7,353 nt of DNA, taken from Oscillospiraceae bacterium (GTDB lineage: Bacteria; Bacillota; Clostridia; Oscillospirales; Oscillospiraceae). The translations under genes were made by a program, and so were the position numbers. The DNA lies in the NCBI GenBank assembly GCA_021205585.1, contig JAJPXI010000029.1, positions 1 through 7,353 of the forward strand, given 5' to 3'. This document shows, piece by piece, positions 1-7,353 of the stretch. Positions within the stretch are counted from its first letter, which is position 1; every line of letters starts with the position of its first letter. Below the pieces are notes generated by a model. The model saw nothing but the letters and a program-made list of their open reading frames with translations, had not been told where the DNA came from and searched no databases.

Positions 1-19
1 TGGCGGAAAAGTTCCGCCA
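1..19. other. Perfect hairpin beside the left repeat
   Basis: TGGCGGAA (1-8) and TTCCGCCA (12-19) are exact reverse complements separated by the loop AAG. The hairpin runs into the outer end of the 46-bp repeat, sharing bases 16-19. The right-hand copy lacks this hairpin, so it is either specific to this copy or part of the element body outside the window. There is no T-tract after it on the plus strand, so it does not look like a terminator for rightward transcription. What lies left of base 1 cannot be seen. Confidence 0.6.
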
Positions 20-61
20 GCCGCCGCAGGCGCATTTAATCAGTGCTTCCTTAGAGGTTCC
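16..61 (+). repeat. 46-bp inverted repeat, left copy
   Basis: These 46 bases are identical (46 of 46) to the reverse complement of 7300-7345. The sequence begins GCCAGCCGCCGCAGG and ends TTCCTTAGAGGTTCC. Similarity stops sharply at both ends: inside, this copy continues AAAAATTG while the other, read the same way, continues CATAAGTG; outside, the bases before GCCAG also differ. It contains a small GC-rich stem-loop (CGCC/GGCG with loop GCA or TGC) and an AT-rich middle around ATTTAAT. A perfect match over 46 bases in non-coding DNA points to recently spread or homogenised copies of a dispersed element, or to transposon ends. I do not recognise the family. Confidence 0.9.
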
Positions 62-89
62 AAAAATTGATTTCCGTGAAAAATAACCC

Positions 90-119
90 TTGACCATTGC
101 CCGCGCCATGTTGTATGAT
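90..119 (+). promoter_or_regulatory. Sigma-A-type promoter for the surface-polymer operon
   Basis: TTGACC at 90-95 (5 of 6 against TTGACA) and TATGAT at 114-119 (5 of 6 against TATAAT) are separated by 18 bp. Transcription would start near 126, giving a leader of about 50 nt before the GTG start at 176. The promoter lies 28 bp inside the left repeat copy. GTATGATAC (113-121) and GTATAC (124-129) are short palindromes over the -10 box and start site and could be an operator, but no regulator is encoded nearby to support this. Confidence 0.6.
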
Positions 120-143
120 ACAGTATACGTGATTTGGACAAAG

Positions 144-168
144 CCGCCGCCGGGCGGCGGAAGGGGGG
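144..168 (+). promoter_or_regulatory. Leader GC hairpin abutting a strong Shine-Dalgarno
   Basis: CCGCCG (144-149) pairs with CGGCGG (155-160) around a 5-base loop. It is followed directly by AAGGGGGG (161-168), a purine-rich ribosome binding site 7 bases before the GTG at 176. This site decides the start of the first gene: the upstream in-frame TTG at 134 has no Shine-Dalgarno and would lie only a few bases after the predicted transcription start. The stem next to the ribosome site could modulate translation, which is inference. Confidence 0.55.
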
Positions 169-175
169 CGCGTCT

Positions 176-1360
176 GTGGAGCGGAAAGAGCTTGCGCGGA
201 AAACCAAAATCCTTGTGCATTTCGCCGCGCAGACGCTGAAATTCCTGGCGCTGCTCCTGCCGGCCAGGCTGAAATACGGAGGGAAGCATATTTTCCTCGT
301 CTCCGAGCGGGGGAACGACGCCCGGGATAACGGCTACCATTTTTTCAAATATGTCAGGACGGCCCACCCGGAGCAGCCCGCCTACTATGCTATCGACAAA
401 ACCAGCGCGGATTACGATAAAGTCGCCCCGTATGGCAACGTGGTCGCCCGCGGCTCCCTGACCCACTATCTGCTTTTCCTGGCGGACACGGTGAAAATCA
501 GCACCCACCACTCCGGGGCCGCGCCGGAGAGCAATTACTATTTCAATCTGGGGAAGGTGGTGCGCCTGCCGGGGAAGCAGGTCTTTTTGCAGCACGGCGT
601 GATTAAGGATGATTTGCCCGTATGCCACCGGGAAAACAGCCGGTTCGACCTGTTTATCTGCGGGGCCAAGCCGGAGTACGACTATGTTTTGGAGAATTTT
701 CACTACACCGACCAGGTGGTCAAATATACCGGCCTGGCCCGGTACGACAATTTGCAGCAGTTTGAGGTAAAAAAGCAGATTCTGGTCATGCCCACCTGGA
801 GGAAATATTTGCAGCAGCGCTCCGCCGAGGAGATGGCGCGGACGGAGTATGTCCGGCGGTGGGACTCCTTTCTGAACGCCCCCAGCCTGCTTCACGCCCT
901 GCGGGAGCGCGGAGTGCAGCTGGTTTTCTACCCCCATTACGAAGTACAAAAGCACCTTCATCTGTTCCACAGCCCCGGCCCGGAGGTCGTCCTGGCGGAT
1001 TTTGACCATTACGACGTGCAGCAGCTGCTGAAGGAGTCCGCCCTGCTGGTCACCGACTACTCCAGCGTGTTTTTCGACTTCGCCTATATGAAAAAGCCCT
1101 GCTTTTACTATTTCTTTGACCGGGAGGAATTCTGCGCCGGCCATTACGCCCAGGGCTATTTCGACTACGATACCATGGGCTTTGGGGAGGTGGCCAGGGA
1201 CGAGGCCGCCCTGCTTGAGGGAGTCGTCGCCTGCATGGAGCGGAATTTTCGGATAGAGGAGCGGTATTTGAAGCGCATTGAGGGCTTTTTCCCGCTGCAC
1301 GACGGGGAGAACTGCAAACGCATCTATGACTGCGTAGAAGCAATGCTCTCGAAGCAATAA
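176..1360 (+). CDS. CDP-glycerol glycerophosphotransferase-like protein
   Basis: A member of the TagB/TagF-like glycerophosphotransferase family (Glyphos_transf), whose characterised members transfer glycerol-phosphate from CDP-glycerol to build teichoic-acid-like polymers at the inner face of the membrane. From the GTG start it has 394 residues. Near the N-terminus is a hydrophobic/basic stretch (about residues 10-32) that may attach it to the membrane. Family hallmarks follow: SERGNDARDNGYHFFKY (about 43-59), FLQHGVIKDDLP (137-148), TGLARYD (185-191), MPTWRKYL (205-212), YPHYE (252-256) and LVTDYSSVFFDFAYMKKP (291-308), the DYSS-type nucleotide-sugar/polyol-phosphate site. It is a compact single-domain form without the long N-terminal region of TagF. 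The in-frame TTG at 134 would add 14 residues but has no ribosome site. The flippase gene follows after 18 bp, so the two are probably co-transcribed. Whether it primes, polymerises or decorates a polymer, and whether glycerol-phosphate or a related polyol-phosphate is the substrate, cannot be read from the sequence. Confidence 0.88.
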   Translation: MERKELARKTKILVHFAAQTLKFLALLLPARLKYGGKHIFLVSERGNDARDNGYHFFKYVRTAHPEQPAYYAIDKTSADYDKVAPYGNVVARGSLTHYLLFLADTVKISTHHSGAAPESNYYFNLGKVVRLPGKQVFLQHGVIKDDLPVCHRENSRFDLFICGAKPEYDYVLENFHYTDQVVKYTGLARYDNLQQFEVKKQILVMPTWRKYLQQRSAEEMARTEYVRRWDSFLNAPSLLHALRERGVQLVFYPHYEVQKHLHLFHSPGPEVVLADFDHYDVQQLLKESALLVTDYSSVFFDFAYMKKPCFYYFFDREEFCAGHYAQGYFDYDTMGFGEVARDEAALLEGVVACMERNFRIEERYLKRIEGFFPLHDGENCKRIYDCVEAMLSKQ

Positions 1361-1378
1361 CCACGTAGGGGGCAAGCC

Positions 1379-2908
1379 ATGACGCGGGACACAAAGGTAA
1401 AAACAAATCTGATTTCCTCCCTGCTGCTTCAGTTGATTACTGTCATTTGCGGATTTATCCTGCCCCGGCTCATTTTGCAGGTCTTTGGTTCCACCTACAA
1501 CGGCCTGATTAACTCGGTCAATCAGTTTTTGCAGTGCGTCACCCTGCTGCGGGCGGGCATCGGCGGCGTGACCCGGGCGGCGCTGTACCGCTCCCTGGCC
1601 GATGGGGACGGGGACAAAACCAGCCAGATTATTCTGGCCACCGAGGGCTTTATGCGCAAGGTGGCCAGGCTGTTCGCGCTGATGCTGGTGGTTTTCGCGG
1701 CCATCTACCCGGTTTTTGTGCGGGAGGAGTTTGACTGGTTCTTTTCCTTCACTTTGGTGCTGGTGCTGGGCATCAGCGTTTTCTGCCAGTACTATTTCGG
1801 CGTGACCTACCAAATGCTGCTCCAGGCCGACCAGAAACTCTATGTATACAACCTTCTGCAAATTGCGGCCACCATTCTGAACACCGTCCTCTCCGTGGTC
1901 TTGATCCTGGCCGGGTTGGAAATCCGGCTGGTCAAGCTGGGCAGCGCCGTGGTGTTCGGCCTTACGCCCATTGCGCTGTTCTACTATGTGCGCAGAAATT
2001 ATGCCATCAACCGGGCGGTTCAGCCGGACAATTCAACCATCACCCAGCGCTGGGACGCCTTCGCCCACCAGGTGGCCGCCTTCGTCCACAGCAACACGGA
2101 CATTATCGTGCTGACCATCTTCACCGACCTGTATCAGGTGTCCATTTATTCGGTGTATAACATGGTGACTACGGGGATCAAGCAGTTTGTCACCGCCGCA
2201 TCCAACGCCATGGAGTCCATGTTCGGCAGCATCATCGCCCATCGGGAGGAAGCCCTGCTCCAGGGGCGCATGACGGTTTACGAGTGGTTTTTGAACACCC
2301 TGTCGATTTTGCTGTTCGGCTGCACCATGCTGCTCATCGTCCCCTTCGTCATGGTGTACACGTCGGGCGTCTATGACACGGATTACAACCGGCCGCTGTT
2401 TGGCTGGCTGCTCTGCTTCGCCGCGTTTATGTCGTGCGTCCGACTGCCATACCAGAACGTGGTAGAGGCGGCGGGGCATTTCCGGCAGACCCGGAACGGG
2501 GCGATCATGGAGGCGGTCATCAATATTTTGGTTTCGGTAGTTCTGGTTTTTCGTTTTGGCTGCACGGGCGTGGCAATCGGCACCATCGCGGCTATGTCCT
2601 TTCGAACGGCGCAGTACGCCAAATACGCCTCGGCGCATATTCTGCGCCGCCCATTCTCCATCTTTTTGAAGCGGATGGGGGTCAGTCTGCTATCGTTAGG
2701 GGCAATCATGGTTCCGTATAAGCTGCTGGGGGTGGACGCGCTGCTGCTGCGGGCCGACTCTTATCTCACATGGGTTTTAGCCGCCATCCCGGTGGGGTGC
2801 GCCGTTTTGCTGGTCACGCTGCTGCTTGAATTTCTGTTTTATCCCAAACTGACCGGGCAGTGCGTTGCGGTGCTGTTTCACCGCGTCCGGGGAAAGGGCG
2901 TAAAATGA
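1379..2908 (+). CDS. Polysaccharide flippase (Wzx/MATE-like exporter)
   Basis: A 509-residue, strongly hydrophobic multi-pass membrane protein resembling the polysaccharide biosynthesis/oligosaccharide flippase family (MOP superfamily), which moves lipid-linked glycan or polymer precursors across the cytoplasmic membrane. About 12-14 membrane segments can be seen, among them residues 11-30, 98-114, 120-140, 157-178, 184-204, 308-328, 340-355, 376-393, 431-450 and 464-487. The N-terminal pattern, a short basic head, a hydrophobic helix, then LPRLILQVFGSTYNGL, is typical of the family, and the C-terminus is short and basic (HRVRGKGVK). The ATG at 1379 has AGGGGG (1367-1372) 6 bases ahead. It follows the transferase gene by 18 bp, so the likely cargo is the polymer or intermediate made with that enzyme, much as TacF is the proposed teichoic acid flippase of pneumococcus. 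Cargo assignment is inference. The reading frame is intact. Confidence 0.87.
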   Translation: MTRDTKVKTNLISSLLLQLITVICGFILPRLILQVFGSTYNGLINSVNQFLQCVTLLRAGIGGVTRAALYRSLADGDGDKTSQIILATEGFMRKVARLFALMLVVFAAIYPVFVREEFDWFFSFTLVLVLGISVFCQYYFGVTYQMLLQADQKLYVYNLLQIAATILNTVLSVVLILAGLEIRLVKLGSAVVFGLTPIALFYYVRRNYAINRAVQPDNSTITQRWDAFAHQVAAFVHSNTDIIVLTIFTDLYQVSIYSVYNMVTTGIKQFVTAASNAMESMFGSIIAHREEALLQGRMTVYEWFLNTLSILLFGCTMLLIVPFVMVYTSGVYDTDYNRPLFGWLLCFAAFMSCVRLPYQNVVEAAGHFRQTRNGAIMEAVINILVSVVLVFRFGCTGVAIGTIAAMSFRTAQYAKYASAHILRRPFSIFLKRMGVSLLSLGAIMVPYKLLGVDALLLRADSYLTWVLAAIPVGCAVLLVTLLLEFLFYPKLTGQCVAVLFHRVRGKGVK

Positions 2909-2916
2909 ACGTTTTC

Positions 2917-2969
2917 AAAAAAATCCCGCCGACAGCGTCTCCAAAACGGGACGCCGCCGGCGGGATTTT
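2917..2969. terminator. Shared bidirectional terminator between convergent genes
   Basis: AAAATCCCGCCG (2920-2931) and CGGCGGGATTTT (2958-2969) form a perfect 12-bp stem. Inside it, GCGTCTC (2935-2941) and GGGACGC (2948-2954) form a second 7-bp stem with one G-U pair and the loop CAAAAC. Read leftward (end of rpoD) the stem is followed by seven T's; read rightward (end of the flippase) only TTTT then G follows. It lies 11 bp after the flippase stop and 23 bp after the rpoD stop. It should serve both genes, with the rpoD side stronger. Confidence 0.88.
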
Positions 2970-2992
2970 GTATCTCCGAAGGGGTGGGGCAC

Positions 2993-4329
<1,337 letters not shown>

Positions 4330-4333
<4 letters not shown>

Positions 4334-4348
4334 AGCACATCGTCCTCC
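4330..4348 (-). promoter_or_regulatory. dnaG/rpoD ATGA overlap with rpoD ribosome site
   Basis: On the minus strand the rpoD start and the dnaG stop share ATGA (4333-4330). The rpoD ribosome binding site GGAGG (4348-4344) lies within the last dnaG codons, 10 bases before the start. This is the usual arrangement for translational coupling, tying the sigma factor level to primase translation. Confidence 0.8.
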
Positions 4349-6114
4349 ATGGTTTTTTTTCTCTTTTGCTCCCGCACTGCCAGCAGCCGGTCGTAGCCGC
4401 TGGAGCGCTGTTTGGCAGCTTCCGAGCGGACGCGCTCTATGTAGTCCGCCAGGGCTTTTTCCTTCTGTTGGCCTGTCTCCGGGGCCTGGGCCAGCTGCAC
4501 CAGCCGGCTCATTTCCTCTGTGGACAAATCCGCGCTCAGGGCGGGGATGGCCACGGCCTCTCCCGCCTGCCAGCGTTCCTTCAAAAGACGGAATAGCTTG
4601 GACAGGAAGGGGGAGGAAAACTCGTCTTCCTGTAATTCCTCCGCTTGGGGGAACAGCCCGGAATCCAGCAGCAGCAGCCGGATGATTCCCTCCTCCGCCC
4701 GGGCGGAGCGGACGTTCTGATAGCGCAGCTGGCGCTGGCTGGGCTGGAAGCTGTCCGCCGGGGTCATGGCCCTGCGCTCCTCCTGCCGCCGGGCCCTCCG
4801 GCCCTGACTGCGCCGGGCCTTTTCCACCTCCTGGGCCATGGTTTCTCCCGAAAGCCCCGCGGCGGTGGCGGCCCGGTTGCCGTAGATTTCCCGCTCCACC
4901 GGGCTGTCCAATCCAGCCAGCATGGTAGCGGTTTCCTGGAGGAAGGCGGCCCGCTGGTCGTCGGCGGTCAGATCGTATTTGTTTTGAATGACCTCCAGGC
5001 GGTAGGCCGTCTGGTCGGCGCTGCCCCCCAGCAGGGTTTCAAAGGCTGCAGCCCCCTGGTATTTAATAAAGTCGTCGGCGTCCTGCTTGACCAGCTCCCC
5101 GCCCTCCGTGCGGCGGCGGGGCAGCTGGAGTACCCGGACGGAGAGCTCTGTGTTTTTCAACAGGCCGATGGCCCGCTGGGTGGCGTCCAGGCCGGCGGCG
5201 TCGTTGTCGTAGCACAGCACAAGCTGTTTGGTGTACCGGCCCAGCAGATGGATATGCTCCTCGGTCAGGGCGGTGCCCATGGTGGCCACCGCGTTGTCAA
5301 AGCCCGCCTGGTGGAGCGTAATCACATCGATGTTGCCCTCCACCAGCAGCAGGCTGTCCCGTTTGGTGGCCTTGGCGAAATTCAGGCCGTACAGAGTGGA
5401 GCGCTTGCGGAACAGGGCAGTCTCCGGCGTGTTCAGGTACTTGGGGGCGGAGTTGTCCATGACCCGGCTGGTAAAGCCGATGACGTTCCCCCGCAGGTCG
5501 ATGACGGGCAGCATCAGCCGGTTGCGGAACTTGTCGTACACCCCGCCGTTTTTTCCTGCCACGGCCAGCCCGGCCTCGATCAGCTCGGCCTTTTCATAGC
5601 CCTGCCCGGCCATGGCCCGGAGCAGGCTGTCCCAGGCGTCGGGGGCGGCCCCCAGGCCGAAGCGCAGGGCAAATTTCCGGGAGATGCGCCGCTGGGCGAT
5701 ATAGTCCGCCACGGCGGCCCCCTGGGGCTGGGAGAGCTGCTCGTAATAAAAGCGGGCGGCCTTTTTGTTCAGTTCCAGCGTCCGCTCCCGGCGGCGGCGC
5801 CACTCCCGGTCGCCGTCCTCTTCTTCAGGAACCTCTACGCCAAGCCTGTCGGCCAGCTGCTGCACCGCCTCTACGAAGTTCAGATGCTCCATCTCCATCA
5901 GGAAGCTCAGCACGCCGCCCCCCTTGCCGCAGCCGAAGCAGTAGTAAATCTGCTTGTCGGGGGAGACGGAGAAGGAAGCGGTTTTTTCACTGTGGAAGGG
6001 GCACAGGCCCCAAAGGTTGGCCCCCTTCCGGGTCAGGGGCACATACCGCCCCACCACCTCCTCGATGTCGGCGCGTTGGACAAGCTCGTCGATAAATCCT
6101 CTTGGAATGGACAT
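4330..6114 (-). CDS. dnaG: DNA primase DnaG
   Basis: The replicative primase, which makes RNA primers for lagging-strand and origin synthesis at the fork together with the DnaB-type helicase. It has 594 residues, near the usual 580-605. The N-terminal CHC2 zinc-binding domain has C38, H41, C59 and C62 (LCPFHSEKTASF, YYCFGCGKGG). The polymerase core starts near 115 and contains the basic motif KFRNRLMLPVID (195-206). The Toprim domain has LLLVEGNIDV (255-264, E259), CYDNDAAG (301-308, D303/D305) and DADD (345-348), giving the acidic metal-binding set. The third Toprim-motif residue is N (EGN), where E. coli has Y. An arginine-rich linker (432-448) leads to the C-terminal helicase-binding region (about 470-594). 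The ATG at 6114 has AGAGGGG 5 bases upstream. rpoD overlaps its end, and dgt precedes it by 87 bp. Identification is secure. Confidence 0.98.
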
Positions 6115-6136
6115 ATATTCCCCTCTTTACGCAAAA

Positions 6137-6164
6137 ATCATACTTTTTTCCATCATTTTATCAA
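6137..6164 (-). promoter_or_regulatory. Internal promoter for dnaG-rpoD
   Basis: Read leftward, TTGATA (6164-6159, 5 of 6 match) and TATGAT (6142-6137, 5 of 6 match) are 16 bp apart in an AT-rich gap. The start would fall near 6130, leaving a short leader that still contains the dnaG ribosome site (AGAGGGG, 6126-6120). The AT-rich composition stands out against the GC-rich genes around it. This would let dnaG and rpoD be transcribed without dgt. Confidence 0.6.
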
Positions 6165-6170
6165 AATCAA

Positions 6171-6203
6171 CGGGTGAAACCCGCGTTTTCAGCCCGGAGG
6201 GCT
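6171..6203 (-). terminator. Two small hairpins at the end of dgt, weak terminator or attenuator
   Basis: AGCCC/GGGCT with loop TCC (6203-6191, minus strand) overlaps the dgt stop codon. CGGGT/ACCCG with loop TTC (6183-6171) follows and leads into TTGATTTTG. The stems are only 5 bp and the T-tract is broken, so termination is probably partial. They may instead protect the dgt 3' end after processing. Confidence 0.35.
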
Positions 6204-7206
6204 ATTTGACGCTCCAGGCCGAGGGCAGGAATGCGCCGCTGTATTTCTCCATGCAGTATGTATCGCTCATGCCGGCGATGTAGTCGCACACCGCCCGCTC
6301 CACACCCTCCAGCACCCGCACGTCCTGGTAGTCGGGGGGCAGCTCATCGGGGTGACGGACATAGTATTCAAACAGGCGGGCGATTACGTCCTGGGCCTTG
6401 GACTCCTCCCCCTTGGCCACCGGGTTGCGGTAAACCGCGTCGAACATGAACGCCCGCAGCTGTTCCATGGCCTGGGCCTTGGCCGGGCTCTGGGCCACCT
6501 CCGGCTTTCCGGCGCTGGTTTCGATGATGTCGGCCACCAGGGTGTGGATGCGCTTCCCATGGTAGAAGCCCAGCTCCTGGGAGACGCTCAGGGGCAGGTC
6601 GATGGGGTAGAGGATGCCGGCGCGCATGGCGTCGTCGATGTCGTGGTTGATGTAGGCGATGCGGTCGGCCAGGCGGATGAGCTGGCCCTCCAGGGTCTCG
6701 GCCCGGTCGTCCCCGGTATGGCACAGGATGCCCCGGCGCACCTCGTAGGTCAGATTCAGGCCCTGGCCGCCGTTTTCCAGCTTGTCCACCACCCGCAGGG
6801 ACTGGACGTTGTGGGCGAAGCCGCCGGGCATAATCTGGTTGAGCACCCGCTCCCCCGCGTGGCCGAAGGGGGTGTGGCCCAAATCGTGGCCCAGGGCGGC
6901 GGCCTCGGTCAAATCCTCGTTCAGGCGCAGGCCCCGGGCGATGGTGCGGGCGATGCGGGTGACCTCCAGGGTGTGGGACATGCGGGTGCGGTAGTGGTCT
7001 CCCTCCGGGTTCAGAAAGACCTGGGTCTTGTGCATCAGGCGGCGGAAGGATTTGGAGTGGGTGATCCGGTCGGCGTCCCGCTGGAAGCAGGTGCGCACCG
7101 GGCACTGCTCCTGCTCCCGCAGCCGCCCCCGGGACTGCTCCGCCCGGCAGGCGTAGGGCGAGAGCTGGCTATCCTGCAGCCGCTGGTAGTCCAGACGAAT
7201 CTCCAC
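6202..7206 (-). CDS. dgt: dGTPase-like dNTP triphosphohydrolase (HD domain)
   Basis: A member of the deoxyguanosinetriphosphate triphosphohydrolase-like family, which splits dNTPs into the deoxynucleoside and triphosphate and so tunes the dNTP pool. It has 334 residues, close to the short Gram-positive/type-2 form and shorter than E. coli Dgt (about 505). The HD metal site is complete: H78 (RMSHTLEV), H107/D108 in LGHDLGHTPFGH (105-116) and D181 (LADRIAYINHDIDDA). The family N-terminus LSPYACRAEQSRGR (15-28) and RDADRITHSKSFRRLMHKTQVF (43-64) are present. The start is GTG at 7206, chosen because AAGGGGG lies 7 bases upstream and because the next Met (58) would delete conserved sequence. It heads the dnaG-rpoD cluster, an arrangement I recall from other Clostridia, and fits a replication role. 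Its preferred dNTP cannot be told from sequence; related short forms act on several dNTPs. Confidence 0.93.
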   Translation of the reverse strand: MEIRLDYQRLQDSQLSPYACRAEQSRGRLREQEQCPVRTCFQRDADRITHSKSFRRLMHKTQVFLNPEGDHYRTRMSHTLEVTRIARTIARGLRLNEDLTEAAALGHDLGHTPFGHAGERVLNQIMPGGFAHNVQSLRVVDKLENGGQGLNLTYEVRRGILCHTGDDRAETLEGQLIRLADRIAYINHDIDDAMRAGILYPIDLPLSVSQELGFYHGKRIHTLVADIIETSAGKPEVAQSPAKAQAMEQLRAFMFDAVYRNPVAKGEESKAQDVIARLFEYYVRHPDELPPDYQDVRVLEGVERAVCDYIAGMSDTYCMEKYSGAFLPSAWSVK

Positions 7207-7213
7207 CGCAATT

Positions 7214-7220
7214 CCCCCTT
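7214..7220 (-). promoter_or_regulatory. dgt ribosome binding site
   Basis: AAGGGGG on the minus strand lies 7 bases before the GTG at 7206. An in-frame TAG lies a little further upstream, so no longer start is possible. This fixes the GTG as the start of dgt. Confidence 0.75.
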
Positions 7221-7247
7221 CTATCTATACTAATACGCAAAGAAATT

Positions 7248-7287
7248 CAAAAATCCTTCCCTCGGGGCAAAAATCCCCCCGGAAAGG
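7248..7287 (-). terminator. Leftward hairpin terminator or attenuator ahead of dgt
   Basis: On the minus strand CCTTTCC (7287-7281) pairs with GGGAAGG (7261-7255), 7 bp with one G-U. Above a 2x2 internal loop, GGGG pairs with CCCC (7264-7267), with an ATTTTTG loop. The stem is followed by ATTTTTG (7254-7248). This reads as a Rho-independent terminator for leftward transcription entering from beyond the window. As it lies 42 bp upstream of dgt, it could also attenuate dgt itself if the promoter is further upstream. It starts 12 bp inside the right repeat copy. Confidence 0.65.
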
Positions 7288-7299
7288 CGAACACTTATG

Positions 7300-7345
7300 G
7301 GAACCTCTAAGGAAGCACTGATTAAATGCGCCTGCGGCGGCTGGC
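7300..7345 (-). repeat. 46-bp inverted repeat, right copy
   Basis: Exact reverse complement of 16-61, 46 of 46. Read rightward it starts GGAACCTCTAAGGAAG at its inner edge and ends GGCGGCTGGC, followed by AATGATTT, which differs from the left copy. Both copies present the same GGAACC terminus toward the genes, as two separate insertions of one element in opposite orientation would. The rest of the right element is cut off at the window edge. Confidence 0.9.
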
Positions 7346-7353
7346 AATGATTT

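Noticed and set aside
255..264. EGN instead of EGY in the DnaG Toprim motif (protein residues 255-264) as a catalytic defect
   Set aside because: The catalytic glutamate (E259) and the aspartates 303, 305, 345 and 347 are all present, and that position varies within the family.
1050..1406. Leftward 118-codon frame over the transferase/flippase junction
   Set aside because: Arginine- and proline-rich shadow of the real genes, with no supporting motif.
4645..6177. 510-codon rightward open frame antisense to dnaG
   Set aside because: It mirrors dnaG codon bias, is repetitive in G, V, Q and L, and has no family motif; dnaG is complete on the opposite strand.
6352..7233. 293-codon rightward open frame antisense to dgt
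   Set aside because: Same shadow pattern; the HD-domain motifs are all on the minus strand.
7224..7250. TTGAAT/TATAGA as the dgt promoter on the minus strand
   Set aside because: Only 4 of 6 matches in each box, a 15-bp spacer, and a predicted start that falls inside the dgt ribosome site, so I could not support it.

Overview
The window looks like chromosomal DNA from a GC-rich member of the Clostridia, most like the gut Oscillospiraceae (Flavonifractor/Lawsonibacter type). The evidence is a Gram-positive-type sigma factor and primase, purine-rich Shine-Dalgarno sites, GTG starts, a teichoic-acid-type transferase, and strong G/C preference at third codon positions. The lineage is inferred from style and gene content, not from a marker search.

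Layout: two convergent transcription units meet at a shared hairpin terminator near 2920-2969. The rightward unit has a sigma-A-type promoter at 90-119. It encodes a CDP-glycerol glycerophosphotransferase-like enzyme (176-1360) and a multi-pass polysaccharide flippase (1379-2908), 18 bp apart. Together they look like a polymer synthesis and export pair for the cell surface. The leftward unit is dgt (7206-6202), dnaG (6114-4330) and rpoD (4333-2993): a dNTP triphosphohydrolase, the replicative primase and the housekeeping sigma factor. This is a Clostridia version of the macromolecular synthesis operon. dnaG and rpoD overlap by 4 bp and are probably translationally coupled. An internal promoter candidate lies before dnaG, and weak hairpins at the end of dgt suggest that dgt can be partly uncoupled from dnaG-rpoD.

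The least ordinary feature is at the edges. A 46-bp sequence occurs twice as a perfect inverted repeat (16-61 and 7300-7345), enclosing all five genes. Both copies end inward at the same base and lose similarity at once on both sides. They look like the ends of a dispersed element whose bodies lie outside the window, or of short non-coding repeats. A leftward-reading hairpin terminator sits only 12 bp inside the right copy, ahead of dgt. No RNA genes, CRISPR array, transposase or defence system can be seen. Apart from the repeats this is an ordinary housekeeping region, and I see no convincing new multi-gene system. There is no gene-free stretch above 300 bp; the gaps at 1-175, 2909-2992, 6115-6201 and 7207-7353 are described below.
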